Part shown: positions 9,877 to 18,037 of the stretch, in pieces
How the letters are laid out: every line of letters begins with the position of its first letter
Position numbering within the stretch: position 1 is the first letter of the stretch
NCBI GenBank assembly: GCA_017398425.1
Contig: JAFQFZ010000064.1
Span: forward strand, 21,260 to 85,259
Direction of reading: 5' to 3'
DNA from: Clostridia bacterium
Lineage (GTDB): Bacteria > Bacillota > Clostridia > Oscillospirales > Acutalibacteraceae
DNA length: 64,000 nucleotides
The notes under the pieces: model-generated
Seen by the model: only the letters and a program-made list of their open reading frames with translations
What the model was told of the DNA's origin: nothing
Database searches by the model: none
Program-made: the position numbers and the translations under genes

Positions 9877-9915
9877 AAACCTCCCGTAGACTGAAAAGAA
9901 AACGGGAGGTTTTTG
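9877..9915 (+). terminator. Terminator whose 3' arm carries the next gene's ribosome binding site
   Basis: AAACCTCCCGT pairs with ACGGGAGGTTT across a 14-base loop and runs into TTTTGTTT. The GGGAGG in the 3' arm is also the Shine-Dalgarno sequence of the gene at 9919, so folding would both end the upstream transcript and hide the site. Confidence 0.65.
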
Positions 9916-9918
9916 TTT

Positions 9919-10662
9919 ATGAAAAAATACGGTATTCGAACAAGCTGTGTCGTCTTCGGGATGACCGCGGTCGCTGTGACCATCCTCTGTCTTGGGCAAA
10001 CAGTCCGTGCCCCCACCCCCGCTGCTCCCAACGAGGACGCGATCTGCATCGCGGCAGAAACATACATCGACGTGCCCGTAATTTGCCAATATCCCGCCTT
10101 ACCGACCGGATGTGAATCCGTTTCGGCAACCATGGTTCTGCAATATTTCGGATCATCCGTTACTCCGGAAGAATTTGCGGCGTCCTGGTTGGAATGCAGT
10201 GAAAATTTCTATTCGGATCAGAACCGTTTGCACGGTCCCGATCCCAACCGTGTGTTTGCGGGGAACCCGTTCACACGCCAATCCTACGGATGCTATGCCG
10301 CGCCGATCGCTAACGCCGTCAATCACAACAGCCTTGAGTATTCCGCCGAAGTCCTTTTGGATCGGTCGTTATCCGAACTTTGTGCGGACTACATCGACAA
10401 CGATCAACCGCTTCTGATATGGGCAACCATGGGCATGAAAGAGTCCTACGCGGGTACCTCCTGGTATTTGGAGGACGGATCGGAATTCACGTGGATCGCC
10501 GAAGAACATTGTTTGGTGCTTGTGGGATATAACGACGCGTACTACTTGTTGAACGATCCTCTCTCCGGCAGTACCGTAGCCTACCAAAAGGCGCTCGTTG
10601 AAAAGCGCTACGCCGAACTCGGCAAGCAAGCCGTGGTGATTTATCCGAACACGCCCTTGTAA
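9919..10662 (+). CDS. Secreted C39-like family peptidase
   Basis: 247 residues from ATG 9919 (an in-frame ATG two codons upstream is too close to GGGAGG). An N-terminal hydrophobic segment (about 8-28) acts as signal or anchor. The papain-like core shows Cys in LPTGCESVSATM, His in EEHCLVLVGYND and a following LNDP, matching the Cys-His-Asp arrangement of C39-like proteins common in Firmicutes. Unlike bacteriocin-exporting C39 proteases it has no ABC transporter domain. Substrate unknown; it probably acts outside the membrane. It follows the two-component operon, separated by the terminator-like hairpin. Confidence 0.8.
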   Translation: MKKYGIRTSCVVFGMTAVAVTILCLGQTVRAPTPAAPNEDAICIAAETYIDVPVICQYPALPTGCESVSATMVLQYFGSSVTPEEFAASWLECSENFYSDQNRLHGPDPNRVFAGNPFTRQSYGCYAAPIANAVNHNSLEYSAEVLLDRSLSELCADYIDNDQPLLIWATMGMKESYAGTSWYLEDGSEFTWIAEEHCLVLVGYNDAYYLLNDPLSGSTVAYQKALVEKRYAELGKQAVVIYPNTPL

Positions 10663-10746
10663 GATCGTTGTTTTTTCGTTGCACGCTTCCTTTGTCGGAA
10701 ACATATGGTAAAACGAACCCCTATTTCCGAAAAGGAGGCTACCGTT

Positions 10747-11865
10747 ATGCCCATCACCGAACCCGTTTGCTTTTTCTTCGGAGCGAACACGCCCGACGGT
10801 TTTTACGGCTTTCACCAAACCGACCTCTACCACGCACGCGACGGTTGGGTCGCCTTTCTCATCAAAAGCGGTGCCGGCACCGGCAAAGCGACGTTTATGC
10901 GCCGTGTGCGTCAGGCGATGGAGGAACGAGGGATCGCAGGGGAATCCGTCCTTTGTTCATCCGATCCCGACTCACTCGATGCCGTGGTATACCACGACCT
11001 GCGTATGTGCGTGATCGACGCGACCGCACCGCACGTGATCGAGCCGATCGCCTACGGCGAATGCGAACAGCTCGTGCCGTTCGGATGTTGCCTGAAGCCC
11101 GACATCGCTCTGCAGAATACCGCCGCATGGTTTGAAGCCGCCGACGCCTGCGCCGCCTCGCACGCGCGTTGTTGTCGTTTTTTGAGTGCCGCCGCCGGGT
11201 TGCTTGAGAACAATCGCCGTTTGCAGGAAGCGACCGTGCGACACGACAAAATCGAGAAAGCCGCCAAACAGCTCGCTTTCCGCGAATGGGGCACGCGCCC
11301 GAAGGAAGGCGGCACAGTGACGCGGCGCTTTCTGTCGGCGGTGACACCGCAAGGGGCGATGTGCCTGTTTGACACGGCAACCGCGCTTTGCCCGAAGGTC
11401 TACGTGCTGGAGGACACGTTCGGCGCGACCTCGTCGGCGTTTTTGAAGGCGATGTTGCCGCTTTGCGTGCGTGCGGGACAGCGCGTGATCGCGTGTCCTT
11501 GCCCGCTGTCACCCGCCGACAAGCTCGACCATCTGCTGTGTCCCGACAGCGGTGTGGCGTTCCTCACCTCCAATCCGCATCACCACGTCGACTTCCCCGT
11601 CTACCGTCGCATCCACGCCGCCCGCTTCACGGAAGGGCGTGCACTTTCCTCCAAAAAGCAACAGCTTCGTTTCAACCGCCGCGCGGCGGACGATCTGCTT
11701 TATGAAGCGGTGCAGTCCGCCGTTGACGCGAAAGCGCATCACGACCTCATGGAAGCGCGGCACACCGCAGCGATGGACTGGGAGCGGTGGGAGACGATCG
11801 CCGACGACGCGCTGGGGCAGTTTTTGTCGATCGCCGAGGCGCGGATGTCGAAGGTCGGGCGTTGA
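10747..11865 (+). CDS. PRK06851-like ATPase-related protein with degenerate P-loops
   Basis: 372 residues; start chosen at ATG 10747 after AAAAGGAGG. The layout resembles a conserved Firmicutes family (PRK06851) with two P-loop NTPase halves. In the first half the loop reads SGAGTGKAT (about residues 41-49): GTGK is kept, but the leading Gly is Ser and the Ser/Thr after Lys is Ala. The second expected loop (VLEDTFGATSSAF, about 219-231) has lost the GK altogether. The protein may bind nucleotides weakly or not at all. The function of the family is unknown to me. The promoter of the next operon overlaps its last codons. Confidence 0.6.
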   Translation: MPITEPVCFFFGANTPDGFYGFHQTDLYHARDGWVAFLIKSGAGTGKATFMRRVRQAMEERGIAGESVLCSSDPDSLDAVVYHDLRMCVIDATAPHVIEPIAYGECEQLVPFGCCLKPDIALQNTAAWFEAADACAASHARCCRFLSAAAGLLENNRRLQEATVRHDKIEKAAKQLAFREWGTRPKEGGTVTRRFLSAVTPQGAMCLFDTATALCPKVYVLEDTFGATSSAFLKAMLPLCVRAGQRVIACPCPLSPADKLDHLLCPDSGVAFLTSNPHHHVDFPVYRRIHAARFTEGRALSSKKQQLRFNRRAADDLLYEAVQSAVDAKAHHDLMEARHTAAMDWERWETIADDALGQFLSIAEARMSKVGR

Positions 11866-11890
11866 CGCACAGAGAAACCTGTGGTATAAT
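11862..11890 (+). promoter_or_regulatory. SigA-type promoter for murT-gatD
   Basis: TTGACG, 17 bases, TATAAT; the -35 lies on the stop codon of the preceding gene. The murT start codon is about 40 bases downstream. Confidence 0.75.
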
Positions 11891-11931
11891 AAAAGGTAAA
11901 GGATTCCTTGTTAAAGGATGTGTAAAGGACC

Positions 11932-13320
11932 ATGAAACGATCTTGGAGATTTTTCCCGGCGCTGTGGACGGCAAAGCTCACCACGGCGGTGCTTCGCCTG
12001 TTTCACCGCAACGCCACGCACCTTCCCGGATTGGTCGCGCTGAAGCTGTGCCCCACCTTCCTCGGGGACATCGGAAAGCCGAAAACCATCATCGCCGTCA
12101 CCGGCACCAACGGCAAAACCACCGTGTGCAATTTGCTGGACGACATTCTTCCCGACTGCGGCGTGCAACCGCTCAACAACCGCACCGGCAGTAACGTCAA
12201 CGGCGGCATTTTGACCACCTTCCTGAACGCCGCCACCCTCACGGGGCGCGTCAAGGAAGAGATGGCGGTCATCGAGGTGGACGAGCGCAGTGCGCTGTTT
12301 GTGTTCAAGTATATGCAGCCCGATTATCTGATCGTCACGAATCTGTTCCGCGATTCCTTCAAGCGCAACGCCCATTCGGAATTCATCAGCGATATTCTCA
12401 ATCAAGCGATCCCGAAAAAGACCAAGCTGATCGTCAACGCGGACGATCTGATCGGCAGTCGTTTGGCTCCCAACAACGACCGCATCACCTTCGGCATCGC
12501 GCACCGCGAGGGGGATTGGGAAGTGCGGCAGAACATCGTGTGCGATATGGTGGCGTGCCCCTACTGCAACACGGTGCTGGAATACGATTTCGTGCGGTAC
12601 AACCACATCGGTCGCGCGCATTGTCCGAAATGCGACTTCGCGTCGCCTTCCGTGCATTATGAGATCATTGCCGTCGACGAAGAGGCGGCGAAGCTCACGG
12701 TGCGTACCCCGCGCGGCGAGGAACAATACCGCATGATCGGCGACAACATCACCGACTGGTACAACACGCTTGCCGCCGTCACGATGCTGCGTGTGCTCGG
12801 CTTTGACGAGCAGACGATCGAGCAGTCGCTCCAAAAACAGCAGATCGTCAAATCCCGTTTTGAGCGCATCGACATCGGCGACAAAGCGATCACGATGCTT
12901 CTTGCCAAGGGTCAAAACCCCATCGCCTGCTCGCGTGCGTTCGATTACATCCGCCGCACCGAAGGAAAAAAGGCGGTCATTCTGCTGATCGAAGATTACT
13001 ACGACGCCAAGCACACCTCGGAGAACGTGGCGTGGCTGTACGACGCCGATTTCGAGTTTTTGAACGACCCGTCGGTCGAGCAGATCGTGATCGCCGGTGT
13101 GCGCGCGGCGGACTTCCGCGTGCGTTTGTTGCTCGCCGGTGTGGACGACAGCCGCATCGTCTGTATGCGCGAAGAGGTCGCCACAGCGGACGCGGTCGAT
13201 TTCGAGCGTGTGGACAACGCGTTCGTGCTGTTTGACGTGTATACCACGATGTTTGCCGACGCAACGCGCGAACGCCTGGAGAACCGCCTGAACGGGCAAA
13301 ACGAGGAGGTGTCGCAATGA
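11932..13320 (+). CDS. murT: Lipid II isoglutaminyl synthase subunit MurT (Mur ligase family)
   Basis: 462 residues. The Mur-ligase ATP loop AVTGTNGKTTVCNLL lies at about 57-71, and the metal/substrate motif EVDERSALF follows. A four-cysteine zinc ribbon (CPYC ... CPKC, about 210-235) sits inside the central domain, as in MurT. C-terminal DUF1727-like sequence includes DNITDWYNTLAA and the LIEDYYDAKHTSENVAWLYD segment. MurT amidates the D-Glu of lipid II together with the glutaminase GatD. gatD overlaps its stop by 4 bases. Family assignment is firm; amidation in this strain is less certain because the partner looks catalytically dead. Confidence 0.92.
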   Translation: MKRSWRFFPALWTAKLTTAVLRLFHRNATHLPGLVALKLCPTFLGDIGKPKTIIAVTGTNGKTTVCNLLDDILPDCGVQPLNNRTGSNVNGGILTTFLNAATLTGRVKEEMAVIEVDERSALFVFKYMQPDYLIVTNLFRDSFKRNAHSEFISDILNQAIPKKTKLIVNADDLIGSRLAPNNDRITFGIAHREGDWEVRQNIVCDMVACPYCNTVLEYDFVRYNHIGRAHCPKCDFASPSVHYEIIAVDEEAAKLTVRTPRGEEQYRMIGDNITDWYNTLAAVTMLRVLGFDEQTIEQSLQKQQIVKSRFERIDIGDKAITMLLAKGQNPIACSRAFDYIRRTEGKKAVILLIEDYYDAKHTSENVAWLYDADFEFLNDPSVEQIVIAGVRAADFRVRLLLAGVDDSRIVCMREEVATADAVDFERVDNAFVLFDVYTTMFADATRERLENRLNGQNEEVSQ

Positions 13321-14036
13321 CCATCGAGATCCTCTTTCCCGAACACGCCAATCTGTTCGGCGACATGAGCAATATGCGCTATCTGCAGGCGTGCCTGCCC
13401 GATGCGGAGTTTGTACGCACGCCGCTCACCGATACGCCGTATTTCGTCAACCACGACGTGGATCTGCTGTATATGGGCCCGATGACCGAGCGCATTCAAC
13501 AGCAGGTCATCCTGGCACTCATGCCGTTCGCCGATCGTTTGCGCGAGCTGATCGACGGCGGTACGCCGATGCTGTTCACCGGCAACGCGATGGAAGTGCT
13601 CGGCAACACCATCACCCTCGAAGGCGGCAACACCATCCACGGTCTCGGGATCCTGCCTCTGAATGCCAAGCAGGATCTGTTCCACCGCTTCAACAGCTTG
13701 ATCCTCGGTCGCTTCGCCCCGGTGCAGGCGGACATTGTCGGCTTCAAGTCGCAGTTCACCAGTGCAACGGGCGACAACGCCGACTGCGCCTTCCTCAAAA
13801 CGGAGCGCGGCATCGGTCTCAATCGTCAGACGCACTACGAAGGCTTCTTCAAAGGGAACATGATCGCGACCTATTTGATCGGTCCGATCTTGGTTCTTAA
13901 CCCCGCGCTCACGCGGTGGTTGCTCGATACCATGGGAGCGACCGACGCACCGCTCGCATTCGAAGACGCGGTCAACGATGCCTACGCGCGTCGTTTGGCA
14001 GAGTTTTGCGATCCGCAGGTGGACGTGGAATATTAA
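13317..14036 (+). CDS. gatD: GatD-like glutamine amidotransferase subunit lacking catalytic Cys and His
   Basis: 239 residues, coupled to murT by an ATGA overlap. The fold and spacing match GatD: ILFPEHANLFGDMSNMRYL at the N-terminus, LIDGGTPMLF before the nucleophile elbow, HGLGILPL after it, and ATYLIGPILVLNP near the end. In Staphylococcus aureus GatD the elbow reads ICGGYQFLG, with the Cys nucleophile, and the His motif reads TYLHGP. Here the elbow is TGNAMEVLG, placing Gly89 where the Cys should be, and Ile188 replaces the His. No other Cys is near the elbow. Glutaminase activity is therefore unlikely; the protein may be structural, or MurT may use free ammonia or another partner. Confidence 0.85.
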   Translation: MTIEILFPEHANLFGDMSNMRYLQACLPDAEFVRTPLTDTPYFVNHDVDLLYMGPMTERIQQQVILALMPFADRLRELIDGGTPMLFTGNAMEVLGNTITLEGGNTIHGLGILPLNAKQDLFHRFNSLILGRFAPVQADIVGFKSQFTSATGDNADCAFLKTERGIGLNRQTHYEGFFKGNMIATYLIGPILVLNPALTRWLLDTMGATDAPLAFEDAVNDAYARRLAEFCDPQVDVEY

Positions 14037-14045
14037 TTGTATAAA

Positions 14046-14077
14046 TAAAAAAGCGAGGCTCGCGCCTCGCTTTTTTA
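14046..14077. terminator. Bidirectional terminator
   Basis: AAAAAAGCGAGG / CCTCGCTTTTTT with a short loop, between the convergent gatD and anti-sigma genes. Confidence 0.85.
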
Positions 14078-14078
14078 T

Positions 14079-14930
14079 TTATCGCAAAAGATCCATGGTG
14101 GCGATCAAGGTATCAAACGGTTCGGCATCCATAACAAATGCGTGATCGTTCCAGCGCACATAGCCGCCCTCATACAACAAGATGTGCAAGTGCGCGCCGT
14201 TTTGCAGACGGAACTGCAGTTGATACAACAGCTTTTCCGATGCCGTGTCGGACACTTCGGCGGCACGGCTGTCACTCAGCGCCTCCAAGAACGTGATCAG
14301 TGCGTCGTTCTGCGACGGCAACGTCACAAAGTGCGTCGACGATTGTTGCATCGCGGCAGCGCTTTGGAAGCGGACGCTTTGCAACAGCTCCTGCAGATGC
14401 AGTCGCGTTGAAAACAGATCCGCACCGACACGGCACACGCCCATATCCTTTGCCGCATACAACTCAACACCGTCGTCGCGCACCAGCCACAGCATATACG
14501 CCGTGTCGATCCCCTTAACGGCGTACAGCGTGCCGTTGTCGTCCTCCGATCGGAACGTGTCAAAATACGATGCGCAATCCTCACACGGCACGTCCGATGC
14601 GATCGCACCGAGCTTTTCGCCGAGCGCTTTCTCGTTGACCGTCTCGGTCGAAAGAAAGGCGTAGCGCGTGTCGCGATAGGTCAACTGCTTGAGAATGGGC
14701 GCGCCGATGGCAAACTCACCGTCCAACGTCGGGCACAGGTGCGGCGCTTTTTCGACGGGGACGTCGATCTTCCAAAGTCCCGTAGCAAAGCTGAGCGTGA
14801 CGGCCATCACCGCGACACACGCCGCCACCGTCAGCACACGCGACAAGCGCGACGGACGCGCCGTTTCCGCTTCGCGGAGGAAGCGCTCGTCGATGTCGGA
14901 AAAGCGATCAAAGCTCGACTCGCGGTTCAT
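14079..14930 (-). CDS. Putative membrane anti-sigma factor
   Basis: 283 residues. About 30 cytoplasmic residues, with an FSDIDERFLREAE segment, precede one membrane helix (about 32-50); the remaining 230 residues would be outside. The start overlaps the sigma-factor stop by 4 bases, which is the usual sigma/anti-sigma coupling and the main reason for the call. No zinc anti-sigma HxxxCxxC motif is seen. The extracellular part resembles no family I know and may be the sensor. Function is inferred from context and topology. Confidence 0.65.
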   Translation of the reverse strand: MNRESSFDRFSDIDERFLREAETARPSRLSRVLTVAACVAVMAVTLSFATGLWKIDVPVEKAPHLCPTLDGEFAIGAPILKQLTYRDTRYAFLSTETVNEKALGEKLGAIASDVPCEDCASYFDTFRSEDDNGTLYAVKGIDTAYMLWLVRDDGVELYAAKDMGVCRVGADLFSTRLHLQELLQSVRFQSAAAMQQSSTHFVTLPSQNDALITFLEALSDSRAAEVSDTASEKLLYQLQFRLQNGAHLHILLYEGGYVRWNDHAFVMDAEPFDTLIATMDLLR

Positions 14931-15478
14931 ATCGACACCCCCTCTTTTTCCAAAAACTGTTTCAATTTACGACGGGTGCGGAGCAAGCAAGTCTTCACCC
15001 GATCCTCCTTCACGTCCAGTTCGGATGCAATGCGCTCGATGGGAAGCATGAACCAATAGCGTTTGACAAAGATCACGCGCGATTGCTTTGAAAGCGACTG
15101 CAAAAAGCGGTCAAACAGATCCTTCCATTCCGCCTCCTGCTCCACATTGCACGTCGACGGCACCAGTTCCTCCCATTCCTCAAGCGCATCGCAACCGCGA
15201 TGGCGACTGCGCTTTTGGGCATACGCCGCACGCAGACGGTCACACGCCGTGTTGCGCGTGACGCGCGCCACATACGCCTTAAAATCGCGCGGATGGGTCG
15301 GCGGGATCGCATTCCACACACGCACCCACACGTCCGCGAGACATTCCTCACAATCCTCTTTGGTGTCGAGCATGGTGCGCACAATGGTATTGCAATACGC
15401 TCCGTAGTGTGCCTCGGTAAGCGCGATGGCTTGCTCATCACGCTCTTCGTACAACGCGATCAACTGTTCATCGGTCAC
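14927..15478 (-). CDS. ECF-type RNA polymerase sigma factor
   Basis: 183 residues. Region 2 (about 10-85) includes EECLADVWVRVWNAIPPTHPRDFKAYVARVTRNTACDRLR, a typical ECF pattern; region 4 (about 120-180) includes LSKQSRVIFVKRYW and an HTH in IASELDVKEDRVKTCLLRTRRKLKQFL. Two-gene unit with the anti-sigma gene. Candidate self-regulation from the upstream region (15479-15540) could not be shown because no clear ECF -35 AAC motif is visible. Confidence 0.92.
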   Translation of the reverse strand: MTDEQLIALYEERDEQAIALTEAHYGAYCNTIVRTMLDTKEDCEECLADVWVRVWNAIPPTHPRDFKAYVARVTRNTACDRLRAAYAQKRSRHRGCDALEEWEELVPSTCNVEQEAEWKDLFDRFLQSLSKQSRVIFVKRYWFMLPIERIASELDVKEDRVKTCLLRTRRKLKQFLEKEGVSI

Positions 15479-15542
15479 GATGTCTCACATCCTTTCTACC
15501 TATCAAGACGGCAAACACCGCCCTTAGGTGACACGCAGTTTC

Positions 15543-15576
15543 AAAAAAGCCTCGGCATCCGAGATGCCGAGGCTCA
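15543..15576 (-). terminator. Rho-independent terminator
   Basis: GCCTCGGCATC / GATGCCGAGGC with a 3-base loop and TTTTTT on the minus strand; ends the surface-protein gene at 15579. Confidence 0.85.
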
Positions 15577-15578
15577 CG

Positions 15579-16430
15579 TCATTCGGTTTCCTGCGACTCG
15601 TCGTCTTCTGTCTCGTCTTCGGCATCCTCATCCGACTCGTCGTCCTCTTCGGCTGACTCGCGCCGTTTTTTCACGACCGTCAGCACCACGACCGCGCCGA
15701 CCGCCGCCACACCGAGCAAAATGAACCACACCACGCCCGCCGCATCCGCTTCGGGAGAATAGCCGCCGGGTGTACCGGCATCGTAACTTCCGCCTTGGTA
15801 GGGCGAGGTCGCGCGAGAGGCTTGCGTGTGCTTGATGATGGGCACGAGCGTCGTCGCCGCCGTGCCGCCCTTGCCGTCTGCCGTCACAAACGCCGCCGTA
15901 TCGCTGAGTTTCAGGTGCGACACGGTGAGCTCGCCCTGACCGTACATCGTAATATATACCCCGAGGAGCGTCATCTTCCCGTTCTTGGGAACAACGAGAC
16001 CGTTATATTCCATATAGTTCTTCATGTCGAGGGACAACACGTAACTTCCGTGGGCAACACCCTCTCCGCTCGCAGGAGCGGTATCCTGAAACGCTTCGTA
16101 CCACGACGGACCCGTCAACTGCGGATACGCGTCGTAGGGATCGCCGTCCAGCTTCAACGCCACGTTGAACGGTGCGGAGGACACGACGGACAACTGCAGA
16201 TAGCGCGTGGTATTGAGGTTGATCTCCTCGTCCCATTCGATGACCGCGGTGACGGGATTTCCGCCGCTTTGCAACGCGAGGGCTCCGTTCTCCGTGTAGC
16301 TTCCGCCGCTGAGGAACGTGGTGGATTCTTCGTTTAGCAAAACGTGCTCTGCGGCCGCCGATGCAGGCATCGCCAAACACAGTGCGCCGAGCATCATTGC
16401 CAAACACACCGCCATCGCGCGTCGGATCAT
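15579..16430 (-). CDS. Surface-anchored protein of unknown function
   Basis: 283 residues: signal peptide at about 1-25 (AMPASAAAE), an extracellular part of about 190 residues with a jelly-roll-like composition, a Gly/Ser/Tyr-rich linker, one membrane helix (about 231-253), a basic stop-transfer KKRRE and a very acidic cytoplasmic tail (about 28 residues mostly D and E). The topology suggests a type I membrane-anchored surface protein. No sortase motif is seen. No family recognised. Monocistronic, with its own terminator. Confidence 0.75.
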   Translation of the reverse strand: MIRRAMAVCLAMMLGALCLAMPASAAAEHVLLNEESTTFLSGGSYTENGALALQSGGNPVTAVIEWDEEINLNTTRYLQLSVVSSAPFNVALKLDGDPYDAYPQLTGPSWYEAFQDTAPASGEGVAHGSYVLSLDMKNYMEYNGLVVPKNGKMTLLGVYITMYGQGELTVSHLKLSDTAAFVTADGKGGTAATTLVPIIKHTQASRATSPYQGGSYDAGTPGGYSPEADAAGVVWFILLGVAAVGAVVVLTVVKKRRESAEEDDESDEDAEDETEDDESQETE

Positions 16431-16505
16431 CCGCCATTCCTCCTTTGTATCCTAATTATTCTCTACTATTGTACTATCCTTTGCGACGAAGCGCAAGCAA
16501 AATCT

Positions 16506-17549
16506 TCAGATTTCCGAAGAAAGAATCACGTTTGCCAGCTGTTTTCCGATCAATCGACCGCTGTAGAGCGCTTCGGACAACGTATTGGCATCGGTTCCGA
16601 CCTCCAAAAGGAGCGAACCCGGATGCAACCCCTGATTGTAGCGCGCGTCCATCAGGTAAAGCGGACGCATCACGCCCTCGCAGTGCGCCTCCATTTCCTG
16701 ATGCAACCGCAGTCCCCACTGCAGATTCTCTCGGCAATAGGCATTTGGAAGCTCGGCAGTATCGGTGCCGCCGACAATGAGCATCACCTGAGCCGCTTTG
16801 CGTCCGTCCACGGTGACGGTGGGTTTGAGCTTGGTGCCGTCCTCATACAAGATCGCATCGCGGTGGATGTCGAGCACCACGCGGATGGAGGGGTTCTCGG
16901 CAAGGTGACGACGAATGGTCGCTTCCGAGCGTCCGTACGCCCCCGAATAGGGCGTGTCGTGCACGGTGGTGTCGTGGATCACACCGATGCCTCTGGCGCG
17001 AAGCTCCTGCGCCACGCATTCCCCCACCGCCGCCACCGTTTGCGAAGCATCCTCACTGCGCGAAGCATCCTCGGCGTTGTAGTAGCCCGCATAATACGAC
17101 ATATACGATTCCGAGGTATGGGTGTGTACGATCAGCACCTGCACGTCTCCCTCTGCTTCGGCGGGCGGCAACGCCGCTTCGAGCAACGCACCGTAGTCAT
17201 AGGTCACGCCCGACGTGTTTTTGACGGCGACTTGCGCCACGGTCGGCGCGGAGGTGATCGCCTCCTCCCGCACCGCACCGCCGCCGTCACCCTTCGGTGG
17301 GATGACGGGATCGGAGGACACAGGTGCCGACACGTCCGCTTTGGGCATGGTCACCGCCGCATAATGCGACGACGACAGCCTGCCGACGCTCTCGTTGTCG
17401 GGGTAACGCAATCCGACCGCCACCGCGGCAGCGCGTTCACCGATACGTCGCCATTGCGACCACGGCACCGCAAAGACCGCCGCAAGCAACACTGCCACAC
17501 TTAACACGAGCGGTAAAAGCCCTCTCACATACGCTCCGATTCGTTTCAC
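16506..17549 (-). CDS. spoIIP: Stage II sporulation protein P, peptidoglycan hydrolase of engulfment
   Basis: 347 residues with start GTG 17549. GGGAGGG lies directly against an ATG two codons upstream (17555), which is too close, whereas the GTG has a 6-base gap. An N-terminal membrane helix (about 10-30) and a variable linker precede the SpoIIP amidase/endopeptidase domain: VLIVHTHTSESY (first His cluster), HDTTVHD, VLDIHRDA, VMLIVGG and LLLEVGTDANTLSEA. These residues belong to the zinc amidase core. It works with SpoIID and SpoIIM in forespore engulfment. It is divergent from rpsT; in Bacillus gpr lies between them, but here it does not. Confidence 0.93.
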   Translation of the reverse strand: MKRIGAYVRGLLPLVLSVAVLLAAVFAVPWSQWRRIGERAAAVAVGLRYPDNESVGRLSSSHYAAVTMPKADVSAPVSSDPVIPPKGDGGGAVREEAITSAPTVAQVAVKNTSGVTYDYGALLEAALPPAEAEGDVQVLIVHTHTSESYMSYYAGYYNAEDASRSEDASQTVAAVGECVAQELRARGIGVIHDTTVHDTPYSGAYGRSEATIRRHLAENPSIRVVLDIHRDAILYEDGTKLKPTVTVDGRKAAQVMLIVGGTDTAELPNAYCRENLQWGLRLHQEMEAHCEGVMRPLYLMDARYNQGLHPGSLLLEVGTDANTLSEALYSGRLIGKQLANVILSSEI

Positions 17550-17647
17550 GGTCATCCCTCCCTACCGAAATTTGTATGCAAAACGGGAGAAAACATACGT
17601 ATTCGGGCGGTTCGAAACAAAAAAATGAAGTTTTTTCAAAAAAACAG

Positions 17648-17676
17648 TTGCTTTTTTTGGCGGTACGTGGTATGAT
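17648..17676 (+). promoter_or_regulatory. Promoter for rpsT
   Basis: TTGCTT, 17 bases, TATGAT; about 50 bases before the S20 start codon. Confidence 0.65.
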
Positions 17677-17724
17677 AATCACCGCGTGATTGAGAAATTG
17701 TGTTTGAAAAGAGGAGGTGTGACC

Positions 17725-17979
17725 ATGCCCAACATCAAATCCGCTAAAAAGCGTGTGAATGTCATCGCTGTTAAAACGGCGCGCAACAAGGCGAACCGCT
17801 CGGCTCTGAAGACCGAGATCAAAAAGGCCAATGCCGCGATCGAAGCGAACGCAGAGGACAAGGCTGTTGCTGTCAACGCCGCGATCAAAAAGATCGACCA
17901 GGCTGTTGCTAAGGGCCTCCTGCATAAGAACACTGCTGCAAGGAAAAAGTCCGCCCTCGCGAAAAAGGCGAACGCGTAA
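17725..17979 (+). CDS. rpsT: 30S ribosomal protein S20
   Basis: 84 residues from ATG 17725 behind GAGGAGGTG. MPNIKSAKKRV at the N-terminus, an Ala/Lys-rich helical body and the conserved KGLLHKNTAARKKSALAKK end identify S20. Monocistronic between its promoter and a strong terminator; divergent from spoIIP. Confidence 0.97.
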   Translation: MPNIKSAKKRVNVIAVKTARNKANRSALKTEIKKANAAIEANAEDKAVAVNAAIKKIDQAVAKGLLHKNTAARKKSALAKKANA

Positions 17980-18000
17980 GCTTTTTATCGAAAACAAAAA

Positions 18001-18036
18001 CTGACCGCTGTCTGAAAGACAGCGGTCTTTTTGTCG
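18001..18036 (+). terminator. Terminator of rpsT
   Basis: GACCGCTGTC / GACAGCGGTC with loop TGAAA, then TTTTTGTC. It also lies just past the stop of the convergent birA gene. Confidence 0.85.
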
Positions 18037-18037
18037 T

